9,312 nucleotides of DNA from JAAYLC01 sp964636665 (GTDB taxonomy: Bacteria > Bacteroidota > Bacteroidia > Flavobacteriales > Flavobacteriaceae), in the NCBI GenBank assembly GCA_964636665.1, contig CAZWVT010000064.1:1-9312 (forward strand), in the 5' to 3' direction. A program made the position numbers and the translations under genes. The notes under the pieces are model-generated. The model was not told where the DNA came from, searched no databases, and saw nothing but the letters and a program-made list of their open reading frames with translations. Shown piece after piece: positions 1 through 6,994 of the stretch (position 1 is its first letter; each line of letters opens with the position of its first letter).

Positions 1-12
1 TTTTTTCATAAA

Positions 13-657
13 ATGAAAAGCATCTATAAATTTTTATCAGTATTTCTTTTGTTCCTGTTGTCTGGATGTCAACTTATATATTTTTTACAAGTAGGCGAAC
101 GTCATAATGATAGTCTTTCTGAGATAAATGAATACTTGGATAAAAACAAATTTTCTACTTATGACTATTCCTTTAAATTGATTGACAGCTTAGGTTATCT
201 GTTGCATACCGAAAAGCATATGATAAATACCCGGAAATTGGAAAGAGGAGTTGAAGCTTCTGCTGTAGAACTAAAAATATACAATCCCGAAGGAGATTTG
301 GCAAATGCATATTCTCAATGTTTCGGTCCGTTCAAAAAACTGAATATATTAGACTCATACCCGCCCCGTATCATCCCACACTTACCTATAAATTATGATT
401 TAAAATTCGAAGATGAATTGGATTTATGGGATATAGACAACGAAATGAAAAACCGGATTATCGCAGAATCCCAAGAAAGTACTTATGTTTTCGTGATGTA
501 TTGGAATATTTGGACTAAACATTTTTCAAAAGTAGTGCTAAAAGAGTTGGAATCATATATGGCAACACACGATCCCGATAGAACCAAATTCCTTTATATT
601 CTCGTGAACAATGCAAGAGATCCGATGCCGGAGGATGCGGAAATATATGATTTATGA
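13..657 (+). CDS. Small lipoprotein of unknown function with a degenerate thioredoxin-like C-terminal half
   Basis: Seen: 214 aa. Residues 1-18 are a basic then hydrophobic signal peptide ending in a canonical lipobox L-S-G-C (C19), so the protein is probably lipidated and membrane-anchored; the residues after C19 are not acidic, so there is no obvious surface-export signal. Residues 155-200 read like the first beta-alpha-beta unit of a thioredoxin/TlpA fold: a hydrophobic strand (YVFVMYW), then W164-x-x-W167-T-K-H-F171, an amphipathic helix (LKELESYM) and a second strand (KFLYILV). T168 and F171 stand where the redox pair C-x-x-C would be, so no disulfide chemistry is expected. The middle part (50-150) is not recognised. 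The gene ends in tandem TGA TGA and converges on the hydrolase 12 bases away. Only 12 bases precede the ATG, so no promoter can be judged. Inference: a non-catalytic thioredoxin-like envelope protein. The gene and lipobox are secure; the fold is tentative. Confidence 0.82.
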   Translation: MKSIYKFLSVFLLFLLSGCQLIYFLQVGERHNDSLSEINEYLDKNKFSTYDYSFKLIDSLGYLLHTEKHMINTRKLERGVEASAVELKIYNPEGDLANAYSQCFGPFKKLNILDSYPPRIIPHLPINYDLKFEDELDLWDIDNEMKNRIIAESQESTYVFVMYWNIWTKHFSKVVLKELESYMATHDPDRTKFLYILVNNARDPMPEDAEIYDL

Positions 658-669
658 TGAAATTGAGTT

Positions 670-1887
670 TTAATCCAACGCCCTAAACACAGCTTCAATA
701 AAACTTTGTCTTTCGTTGGAGAGTTTCTCAGAACCGGCTCGCGGCCAAGCTGCCATTTGAGCGATTACAATATCGCTATGCGGATTGATATAAAGCATCT
801 GGCCAAAGATGCCTAAAGCAACATAACTGCCGTCGCTGTATCGCCACCATAAATAACCGTAACCGTCGCCTTTATCATTTATCGGATATTGTGGGGAAGT
901 TGCTTCCTGAAGCCATTCGTCGGAGAAAACAGATGCTTGGTTAATCGTTCCGTTTTCCAACATGAGCATTCCCAAACGGGCATAATCTCGTAAACTTGCA
1001 GACAATCCACTGCCGCCGATATTCATATTGCTGCATTCATCCGCCAACCAATAAGCACATTGTTCCATTCCGTAAGGTTTCCAAATATGCTCGGATAGAT
1101 ATTCCGCAAGACTTTTTCCGGTAGCTTTTTGAATCAGAATGCCCGTCAGATCCGTTTCTCCGGTACTGTAATTCCATTTGGTTCCGGGCGTGTGAGCAGA
1201 CTTCATCGGTTTCATATAGGTGAGTATGTGTGCTTCATTACCTTCACAAGGGCGTAAATACATTTGAGCGACATCCGAATTCGGGTCTTCGTAATCTTCA
1301 TTCCAATCAATTCCGGAAGCCATCGTCAACAATTGTTCCACCGTGACTTTTCCGTAATCCTGACCTTGGAGTTCGGGAATGTATTTTTCCAGCGGATCGT
1401 TCAAATTTTCAATGGCACCTTCTTTTAACGCAACGCCAACCAACATGGAAGAAATCGATTTGGCAACCGAAAAAGAGGTCCAAAGCGTAGCGGCATCCAC
1501 GCCGTCTGCATACCTTTCCAACCGGATTTTCCCGTCTTTCAGAACCAAAACCCCTTTGACATGATTGTCGTCCATATAAGATTTTAAAGTGGTGATTCCC
1601 TTCCACATTGGTTCGGTGGTTAGTCCTTTTTGCAGCGGGTTCACTTCAGTTCCTGCAGCCACTTGAATGCTGGGAAAAATGGCATGCATCATCGAAAAAC
1701 GGCGTTCTCTTTCTTCTTGAGACCAAAAAAGCAAACTCTCTAATTTCTGTCCCATTGTTTCTCCCGGAATTTCCACTGTTTCCGTTTGTGCAGTTTCCAA
1801 ATCGAGTGGAGGACATTCTTGTGAAATTCCGCAATTAATAAAAAACAACAAGAATAAGGAGGTCAATAAATTTTTAAATCGTTGCAT
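670..1887 (-). CDS. Exported serine hydrolase, class C beta-lactamase fold (NylB/EstB-like)
   Basis: Seen, numbering from the ATG at 1887 (405 aa): signal peptide 1-18 ending F-I-N-C19, which is either a lipobox with Asn at -1 or a type I signal cut shortly after. The hydrolase domain spans about 95-400. Its motif S140-V-A-K143 supplies the nucleophile and general base, Y240-S-T is the second motif, and G359-I-F-G-Q363 replaces the beta-lactamase KTG box. The segments around LLTMASGIDW and GSGLSASLRDYARLG are typical of the family. The known family of penicillin-binding-protein-like hydrolases includes 6-aminohexanoate-dimer hydrolase (NylB), with the same Ser-x-x-Lys/Tyr triad, and carboxylesterases. 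The substrate cannot be predicted; a true beta-lactamase is unlikely. The frame stays open to a GTG at 1899, but the ATG gives a cleaner signal peptide. A probable promoter lies at 1933-1940, so the gene appears to be transcribed alone. Confidence 0.93.
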   Translation of the reverse strand: MQRFKNLLTSLFLLFFINCGISQECPPLDLETAQTETVEIPGETMGQKLESLLFWSQEERERRFSMMHAIFPSIQVAAGTEVNPLQKGLTTEPMWKGITTLKSYMDDNHVKGVLVLKDGKIRLERYADGVDAATLWTSFSVAKSISSMLVGVALKEGAIENLNDPLEKYIPELQGQDYGKVTVEQLLTMASGIDWNEDYEDPNSDVAQMYLRPCEGNEAHILTYMKPMKSAHTPGTKWNYSTGETDLTGILIQKATGKSLAEYLSEHIWKPYGMEQCAYWLADECSNMNIGGSGLSASLRDYARLGMLMLENGTINQASVFSDEWLQEATSPQYPINDKGDGYGYLWWRYSDGSYVALGIFGQMLYINPHSDIVIAQMAAWPRAGSEKLSNERQSFIEAVFRALD

Positions 1888-1932
1888 ATTAGAAAGCACT
1901 GAATTATTTGAATATGTTCTATAAATAATTTA

Positions 1933-1940
1933 CAAAGGTA
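1933..1940 (-). promoter_or_regulatory. Probable -7 element of the serine hydrolase promoter
   Basis: On the minus strand the sequence is TACCTTTG, an exact match to the Bacteroidota -7 consensus TAnnTTTG, placed 45 bases before the chosen ATG at 1887. No clear TTTG -33 element is seen about 20 bases further upstream, so the promoter may be weak or may rely on other contacts. It lies between the glyS terminator and the hydrolase, as expected for an independently transcribed gene. Confidence 0.45.
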
Positions 1941-1979
1941 TCAATTACAGAAATGGATGGTCGAATAAAAATTCAGAAT

Positions 1980-2017
1980 AAAAAACCTCTTTTTAAAAGG
2001 AATTCAAAAAGAGGTTT
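1980..2017 (-). terminator. Rho-independent terminator after glyS
   Basis: Positions 1983-1994 and 2006-2017 form a perfect 12-bp stem (AAACCTCTTTTT with AAAAAGAGGTTT) around an 11-base loop. Read on the minus strand, the stem runs directly into a stretch of six T (1985-1980) and further AT-rich sequence. It begins 36 bases past the glyS stop codon. On the plus strand the stem is followed by GGATTTTC, a poorer U-tract, so minus-strand termination is the main role. Confidence 0.88.
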
Positions 2018-2053
2018 GGATTTTCTTGAAAAATATATTCTGAGAAGTTTCTG

Positions 2054-3592
2054 TTATTTGGAAAGCCAGTTTTTGTATGAATATGCCTCTCGGAATTTAT
2101 CTTCGATAGCGTCAATTTTAATGCGTTCTTGTTGCATCGTATCCCTGTCTCTGATAGTCACTGTGTTATCTTCCAAAGTTTGGTGGTCAACTGTGATGCA
2201 ATAAGGCGTTCCAATCGCATCCTGACGGCGATAGCGTCTTCCGACTGCGTCTTTATCGTCATAAACCACATTGTAATCCCACTGAAGCGTTTCGATAATT
2301 TTTTGGGCAATTTCCGGCAATCCGTCTCTTTTTATCAAAGGCAATACAGCCGCTTTTACCGGCGCCAATATCGCAGGAATCTTCATCACCGTACGTTGGC
2401 TGTTATCTTCCAGCGTTTCTTCTTGCAGTGAATTGGAAATTACCGCAAGAAACATCCGGTCTAATCCGATGGAAGTTTCTACTACATACGGAATATAACT
2501 TTTATTAATTTCAGGATCGAAGAATTGTAATTTTTTGCCCGAAAATTCTTCGTGTGCTTTTAAATCAAAATCAGTACGCGAATGAATTCCTTCCAATTCT
2601 TTAAATCCAAAAGGGAAATTAAATTCTATATCCGTAGCGGCATTGGCGTAGTGTGCTAATTTTTCATGGTCGTGAAAACGATAATTTTCTTCGCTCATTC
2701 CCAAACTTAAATGCCAATGCAATCTTTCTTTTTTCCAATGTTCATACCAATCCAATTCTTCTCCCGGACGTACAAAAAATTGCATTTCCATTTGTTCAAA
2801 CTCGCGCATTCTGAAAATAAATTGTCGTGCTACAATTTCATTTCTAAATGCTTTTCCGGTTTGTGCAATTCCAAAAGGAATGCGCATCCGACCGCTTTTT
2901 TGAATGTTGAGAAAATTGGTGAAAATTCCTTGTGCAGTTTCAGGACGTAAATAGAGATTCATCGCCGATTCTGCCGAAGCACCAAGTTTGGTGCCGAACA
3001 TCAAATTAAATTGTCGTACTTCAGTCCAATTTTTTGAACCGGTTTCAGGGTCGCTTATTCCCAATTCTTCGATTAAAGCTTTTACATCTGACAAATCTTC
3101 GTTTTCCAAAGATTTTGCCAATCGTTCAAGGATGGTTTTTCTTTCTGATAAATATCTTACTACACGCGGATTGGTCGTTGTAAATTGTTCTTCATCAAAA
3201 GAATCTCCGAAACGTTTTCGGGCTTTCTCGATTTCTTTTTGTGCTTTTTGAAAAATCTTTTCGGCGTGGTCTTCTACCAGAACGTCTGCGCGATATCGTT
3301 TTTTCGAATCTTTATTGTCGATGAGCGGATCATTGAACGCATCTACGTGACCGGAAGCTTTCCAGGTAGTCGGGTGCATTAAAATGGCGGCATCGATACC
3401 CACGATATTCTGGTGTAAGTTCACCATACTTTTCCACCAATATTCACGGATGTTGCGTTTGAGTTCAACCCCGTTGTGGGCATAATCATAAACGGCACTT
3501 AAACCGTCATAAATTTCACTGGATGCAAAAATATATCCATACTCTCGTGCGTGAGAGATTACTTTACGAAAATGGTCATCACTTCTTTCCAT
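2054..3592 (-). CDS. glyS: Glycine--tRNA ligase, dimeric (alpha-2) type
   Basis: Charges tRNA-Gly with glycine in the cytosol. Seen, numbered from the ATG at 3592 (512 aa, close to the usual ~500 for the single-chain class II enzyme): N-terminal block SSEIYDGLSAVYDYAHNGVE (24-43) followed by YWWKSMV; an inserted helical region about 95-190; LRPETAQGIF (215-224); class II motif 2 around F249-R-N-E252 and the REFEQMEMQFF strand (263-273); the glycine-enzyme signature KELEGIHSRTDFDL (331-344); motif 3 GLDRMFLAVI (376-385); and a C-terminal anticodon-binding domain from about 407, including GRRYRRQDAIGTPYCITVD (451-469). All catalytic motifs are present. The frame is open upstream to a TTG at 3631, but those 13 extra residues are unlike the family and lie over promoter-like sequence. 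It follows the coiled-coil gene by 81 bases and ends in a strong terminator. It is named glyQS in some schemes. Confidence 0.97.
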   Translation of the reverse strand: MERSDDHFRKVISHAREYGYIFASSEIYDGLSAVYDYAHNGVELKRNIREYWWKSMVNLHQNIVGIDAAILMHPTTWKASGHVDAFNDPLIDNKDSKKRYRADVLVEDHAEKIFQKAQKEIEKARKRFGDSFDEEQFTTTNPRVVRYLSERKTILERLAKSLENEDLSDVKALIEELGISDPETGSKNWTEVRQFNLMFGTKLGASAESAMNLYLRPETAQGIFTNFLNIQKSGRMRIPFGIAQTGKAFRNEIVARQFIFRMREFEQMEMQFFVRPGEELDWYEHWKKERLHWHLSLGMSEENYRFHDHEKLAHYANAATDIEFNFPFGFKELEGIHSRTDFDLKAHEEFSGKKLQFFDPEINKSYIPYVVETSIGLDRMFLAVISNSLQEETLEDNSQRTVMKIPAILAPVKAAVLPLIKRDGLPEIAQKIIETLQWDYNVVYDDKDAVGRRYRRQDAIGTPYCITVDHQTLEDNTVTIRDRDTMQQERIKIDAIEDKFREAYSYKNWLSK

Positions 3593-3598
3593 AGGGCG

Positions 3599-3621
3599 CA
3601 AAAATAACAAAAACAAATGTA
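3599..3621 (-). promoter_or_regulatory. Possible glyS promoter (two overlapping -7-like elements)
   Basis: Two minus-strand matches to TAnnTTTG precede glyS: TACATTTG at 3614-3621 and TATTTTTG at 3599-3606. The second has a TTG 22 bases upstream, close to the usual -33 spacing, but would start transcription almost at the ATG at 3592; the first has no clear -33 partner. A T-rich region gives such matches by chance, so which one is used, if either, is uncertain. Confidence 0.33.
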
Positions 3622-3673
3622 TGTTGGACAATTCTTTTTTAAGAACGGAACAAACGAAAATAATTTATGGATG

Positions 3674-4561
3674 TTATCTTAATTCCATGCCGGATGAAGC
3701 GATAAGGTTGGATTCGTCGAAAATATTAAATATATAAGAGCCTTCGATGAGTTCTGCGTCAGAAACATCGACCATAATGCAGACGTCGAGTTCTTCATTC
3801 TCGTAGTAAACATCTGTTGTGGCGCTGAAAAAAAGACTGCCTTCTTCAAATTGGATGAAAGAGCGTTCTCCGACAATATTGTTTTTCGGATTAATTACTT
3901 GAACATACAAGGTTCGTGCTCCTGAAGGCGCAATCGCATTTTCGGTTAAAGTAAAACAAGCGCGAATTTTGTCGGCGCGACTTGCTCGGTTGGTATTGAC
4001 TACTTTTCCGTTTTTTCGGATAATAACCGCTTCGCCTTTCAAGTTTTTGGCTTTTACAACAGCTGCTCTTTTAAGGGTTTCATTCATAGATTCATTTTCC
4101 TGAAGGATGGAATCGGCAAATGTTCGGGATATTTCCAGTTCGGTATGCGTGCTGTCCCGTTGGCGTAAAAGCACTTTGTTGACGGCGATGAGACTATCTG
4201 CTTTTTTAAACAAAAGCTGCCTTTCTTTCTGAAGCTCATCAACTTTATTGCGGTAATGGTCTAGTAATTTTAAATCAGCTTGCGATTTTTTTACACTGTC
4301 CAAAAGAACCGTAATACGATCGCGAGCATCTATAATTTCTCGGTCTTTAAGTTCATTTTCTTCAATAATCTCATTATAATTGGCTAAAAGCCCTTCCAAT
4401 TCTCTCTGAATTTCTGCTTTTTGAGCTTCTAAATTGGAAACTTTTTCTTTATTGTCATTAAATAAGCTTACGGTATATACACCCAATGCAATCAGTAATA
4501 AAGAAAGAACACCAACCAATATTTTGAATTTTCCCCCGTGATTTTCTTTTGCAGTATTCAT
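3674..4561 (-). CDS. Membrane-anchored coiled-coil protein of a conserved flavobacterial family, function unknown
   Basis: Seen: 295 aa. A short polar N-terminus is followed by one transmembrane segment (about 12-33, FKILVGVLSLLLIALGVYTV), with no lipobox and no cleavage site, so it is probably a signal anchor. Residues 35-165 are a charged heptad-rich coiled coil (EKVSNLEAQKAEIQRELEGL; later ELQKERQLLFKKADSL). Residues 170-295 are a compact beta-rich domain with NRASRADKIRACFTL (195-209) and VQVINPKNNIVGE (227-239). I recognise the pattern from flavobacterial genomes, where such proteins are often labelled as chromosome-partitioning ParA. There is no Walker P-loop here, so that label is not supported. 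Inference: an envelope scaffold with the coil and C-terminal domain in the periplasm. It precedes glyS in the same direction and is divergent from comF (77-base gap). No clear promoter is seen. Confidence 0.88.
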   Translation of the reverse strand: MNTAKENHGGKFKILVGVLSLLLIALGVYTVSLFNDNKEKVSNLEAQKAEIQRELEGLLANYNEIIEENELKDREIIDARDRITVLLDSVKKSQADLKLLDHYRNKVDELQKERQLLFKKADSLIAVNKVLLRQRDSTHTELEISRTFADSILQENESMNETLKRAAVVKAKNLKGEAVIIRKNGKVVNTNRASRADKIRACFTLTENAIAPSGARTLYVQVINPKNNIVGERSFIQFEEGSLFFSATTDVYYENEELDVCIMVDVSDAELIEGSYIFNIFDESNLIASSGMELR

Positions 4562-4638
4562 TACTTACAGTTAAAGTCGGTAAATTTATACACGTTTTTG
4601 AAAGTATTTGTTTACGAAATTATAAAAATTTGTTTGAT

Positions 4639-5304
4639 ATGTTAAATATCCTTTTTCCAAAACTGTGTAGCGGCTGTGATAATGCACTTTCTTCACCGGA
4701 AAAATTAATATGTATTTCGTGTCGTCATGAGATTCCTTTGTTGTGTCGCAACAACCTTTCGGAGGAATTGATGCGTAAAAAATTTTATGGTCGATTGGAA
4801 TTGCAACACGCTGTTTCACTCATGCGATTTCAAAAAAAAGGACTCACTCAAAAACTCGTGCACAAAATGAAGTATTACGGCGTAAAGGAATTAAGTTCGT
4901 TTTTCGGGAGCTGGTTAAGCAATGAAATAGGTGTGCTCAAAAGCAATTGGAAAATAGATATGGTAATTCCGGTTCCGTTACATCGGCAGAAATTAAAAAA
5001 ACGAGGTTACAATCAAGTGGAAGGTTTTGGAAAAGCCATGGCAGAAAACTTTAATACAATTTATAGAGACGATATTCTTTTGAAAAAAACAGGAACATTA
5101 TCACAGACCAATAAAAACAGATTCTTACGTTTTGAATCGGAAGAAATCTTTACCGTAGAAAATATTGATGCTTTAAATGACAAACACGTGTTGTTGGTTG
5201 ACGATATCATTACAACCGGCGCAACGATTGAAAAATGTGCCACACAATTGCTCAAAGGAAAGAATCTGAAGTTAAGCGTAGCTTCTATTGCGATAACCGG
5301 ATGA
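4639..5304 (+). CDS. comF: ComF-family phosphoribosyltransferase-like protein
   Basis: Seen: 221 aa from the ATG at 4639. Residues 8-30 hold a four-cysteine zinc-binding module (C10-x2-C13 and C25-x2-C28). The type I phosphoribosyltransferase domain follows, with VIPVPLHRQKLKKRGYNQVE (109-128) and the PRPP-binding loop VLLVDDIITTGATI (184-197), where D188-D189 and T192-T193-G194-A195-T196 are the usual ligands. Family knowledge: ComF proteins are needed for DNA uptake in naturally competent bacteria such as Bacillus and Haemophilus (where they are called ComFC or Com101), but they are widespread in non-competent bacteria and their reaction is not settled. The frame extends upstream to a TTG at 4549 overlapping the opposite gene; that extension lacks family features and was rejected. 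The Ig-like lipoprotein follows 63 bases downstream on the same strand. Confidence 0.93.
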   Translation: MLNILFPKLCSGCDNALSSPEKLICISCRHEIPLLCRNNLSEELMRKKFYGRLELQHAVSLMRFQKKGLTQKLVHKMKYYGVKELSSFFGSWLSNEIGVLKSNWKIDMVIPVPLHRQKLKKRGYNQVEGFGKAMAENFNTIYRDDILLKKTGTLSQTNKNRFLRFESEEIFTVENIDALNDKHVLLVDDIITTGATIEKCATQLLKGKNLKLSVASIAITG

Positions 5305-5333
5305 TATTTAGCCATTGTTTGAAATCGAATTAC

Positions 5334-5341
5334 TAATTTTG
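5334..5341 (+). promoter_or_regulatory. Probable -7 element for the Ig-like lipoprotein gene
   Basis: TAATTTTG is an exact match to the Bacteroidota -7 consensus TAnnTTTG and ends 26 bases before the ATG at 5368. A -33 TTTG at the right spacing is not evident; a TTTG at 5319-5322 is too close. The lipoprotein may therefore have its own transcript in addition to read-through from comF. Confidence 0.42.
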
Positions 5342-5367
5342 ACCTCGGATTTTTTAGCTTATTTTAA

Positions 5368-6993
5368 ATGAACGGTATTTCTCCTCTTAATTTTCGCACT
5401 GTCTTGGCATTCCTACTCTTATTGATGCCTTTTTTATTTATGAATTGTGCCAAAAAAGGAATGCCGTCGGGAGGAGCAAGAGATACCATACCTCCATTAG
5501 TTTTGCAAAGCATCCCTGAAAATTTTTCAACCAACTTCAAAGGTTCTGAAATCGATATCCGTTTCGATGAATACATTAGATTGAACGATGTTCAAAAAGA
5601 GTTGATTATTTCCCCGCCGATGCAGCATACGCCTTTTATCACTCCTTTGAATGTTTCCAGGTTTCTCAAAATAGAAATAAACGATACTTTAAAACCAAAC
5701 ACAACGTATGTTTTTAATTTCGGTAACAGCATCGTTGATAACAACGAAAGAAATGTCTTGCCTTATTTTAAATATGTTTTTTCTACGGGGGATTACATAG
5801 ACAGTTTAAGTTTAAGAGGCAGGATTCAGGATGCGCGATTAAGACTTCCGGAATTTCCTGCAACTGTGATGTTATACGAAGCCAATGAAACTTATCGCGA
5901 TTCCATTGTGTATTTGGAAAAACCGAGATATGTTGCCATAACCAACGACACAACGGGCGTTTTCGAATTGACAAATCTCAAAGAAGGGCAATATCGGTTG
6001 GTTGCTTTAAATGAAAAGAACAGAAATTATTTGTTCAGACCGGATGAGGATAAAATTGGGTTTGTAAGTGATATAATCACAATTCCAACGGATTCCGCTT
6101 ATGTTGTGACAATGTTCAAAGAAGCATCGGAATATGAAGTAATAAGACCGAGTTTGACAGGGAAACAACACTTGCTATTTGGATATCGCGGATTGAAAGA
6201 TAGTTTGGAAATAACGATGTTAAATGATAAACCTGCTGATTTTTCTTCTATTATTTACAAAGACGAAACAAAAGATACGCTGCATTATTGGTATAAACCA
6301 CCGATAGAAACCGATACGTTGGTTTTTAAAATGCAACATGCAGAAAGGATTGATACCGTTAAAGTAAGAATGCGGGATTTATATCGTGATACCTTGAATA
6401 TTTCAATGATAAATCAGACCACAATCCGGATGAAAGATTCCGTAAAATTGAGGTTTTCTACACCATTGGCAAGCGTTGATTCTGATAAACTTGAAATAAT
6501 GACTTCCGATTCCATTCCGGTAAACGGTTCGATTCGGATAAATAAAGAATACAACCGCGGGGAAATCTATTTTGATAAAGACGAACAAACAGAATATCGA
6601 ATAAAGGCATTGCCGGGAATGTTCACGGATTTTTTTGGAGATGAGAACGACACTTTGCAATTTGTTGTCAGAACGCGTTTAGTATCCGATTATGGAACGT
6701 TGAATGTAACTTTGGAAAACGCAAAATCCTATCCGATAATTGTCGAGTTGGTCGATGGAAGTTACAATGTCGTTGCTAAAGATTATTTGACAGCTCCTCG
6801 CAGCGTATTTTTCGATGAGCTCAATCCCAATGAATATTATTTGCGAATTATTTATGATAGCAATGCCGACGGTCGATGGGATACAGGAAGTTTCCTCAAC
6901 CGGCAACATCCCGAAGAAGTTCTTTATTATCCTCGAAAATTAGATGTGCGTGCCAATTGGAGTTTGAACGAAACTTTCCGTTTGGGACAATAA
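5368..6993 (+). CDS. Ig-like (Big_5-type) domain lipoprotein of Bacteroidota, function unknown
   Basis: Seen: 541 aa. Hydrophobic signal 10-26 ends F-M-N-C27, followed by A-K-K-G-M-P-S-G-G-A-R-D-T-I-P-P; this cysteine-glycine-rich start followed by a proline pair is typical of a Bacteroidota lipoprotein family with an N-terminal Ig-like domain. The Ig-like domain occupies about 42-140 (IPPLVLQSIPENFSTNFKGS onward, with EIDIRFDEYIRL and NTTYVFNFGNSIVDNNE). The rest (145-541) is beta-rich with repeated threonine- and aspartate-containing strands, and near the end D497-S-N-A-D-G-R-W-D-T-G507 resembles an Asp-rich calcium loop. No catalytic motif is seen. No acidic surface-export signal follows C27, so it may face the periplasm. 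Inference: a structural or assembly component of the envelope. It starts 63 bases after comF and ends one base from the convergent omega-amidase gene. Confidence 0.92.
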   Translation: MNGISPLNFRTVLAFLLLLMPFLFMNCAKKGMPSGGARDTIPPLVLQSIPENFSTNFKGSEIDIRFDEYIRLNDVQKELIISPPMQHTPFITPLNVSRFLKIEINDTLKPNTTYVFNFGNSIVDNNERNVLPYFKYVFSTGDYIDSLSLRGRIQDARLRLPEFPATVMLYEANETYRDSIVYLEKPRYVAITNDTTGVFELTNLKEGQYRLVALNEKNRNYLFRPDEDKIGFVSDIITIPTDSAYVVTMFKEASEYEVIRPSLTGKQHLLFGYRGLKDSLEITMLNDKPADFSSIIYKDETKDTLHYWYKPPIETDTLVFKMQHAERIDTVKVRMRDLYRDTLNISMINQTTIRMKDSVKLRFSTPLASVDSDKLEIMTSDSIPVNGSIRINKEYNRGEIYFDKDEQTEYRIKALPGMFTDFFGDENDTLQFVVRTRLVSDYGTLNVTLENAKSYPIIVELVDGSYNVVAKDYLTAPRSVFFDELNPNEYYLRIIYDSNADGRWDTGSFLNRQHPEEVLYYPRKLDVRANWSLNETFRLGQ

Positions 6994-6994
6994 C

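Noticed and set aside
1379..1838. Plus-strand and alternative minus-strand frames inside the serine hydrolase gene
   Set aside because: They are shadows of the 670-1887 gene, without family features, signals or independent starts.
3674..4561. ParA-like chromosome partitioning ATPase
   Set aside because: No Walker A or B motif is present, and the architecture is TM plus coiled coil plus beta domain.
4549..4638. Extended N-terminus of ComF starting at TTG
   Set aside because: It overlaps the opposite-strand coiled-coil gene, lacks family similarity, and a good ATG directly precedes the zinc-binding cysteines.
4562..4638. Divergent promoters for comF and the coiled-coil gene
   Set aside because: The plus strand has TTG-N20-TATAAAAA and the minus strand TAAATTTA, but neither matches TAnnTTTG fully with a -33 element. 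No call is made in this 77-base spacer.
4639..5304. ComF as evidence of a competence locus
   Set aside because: No other competence genes are present in the window and comF is widespread in bacteria not known to be competent.
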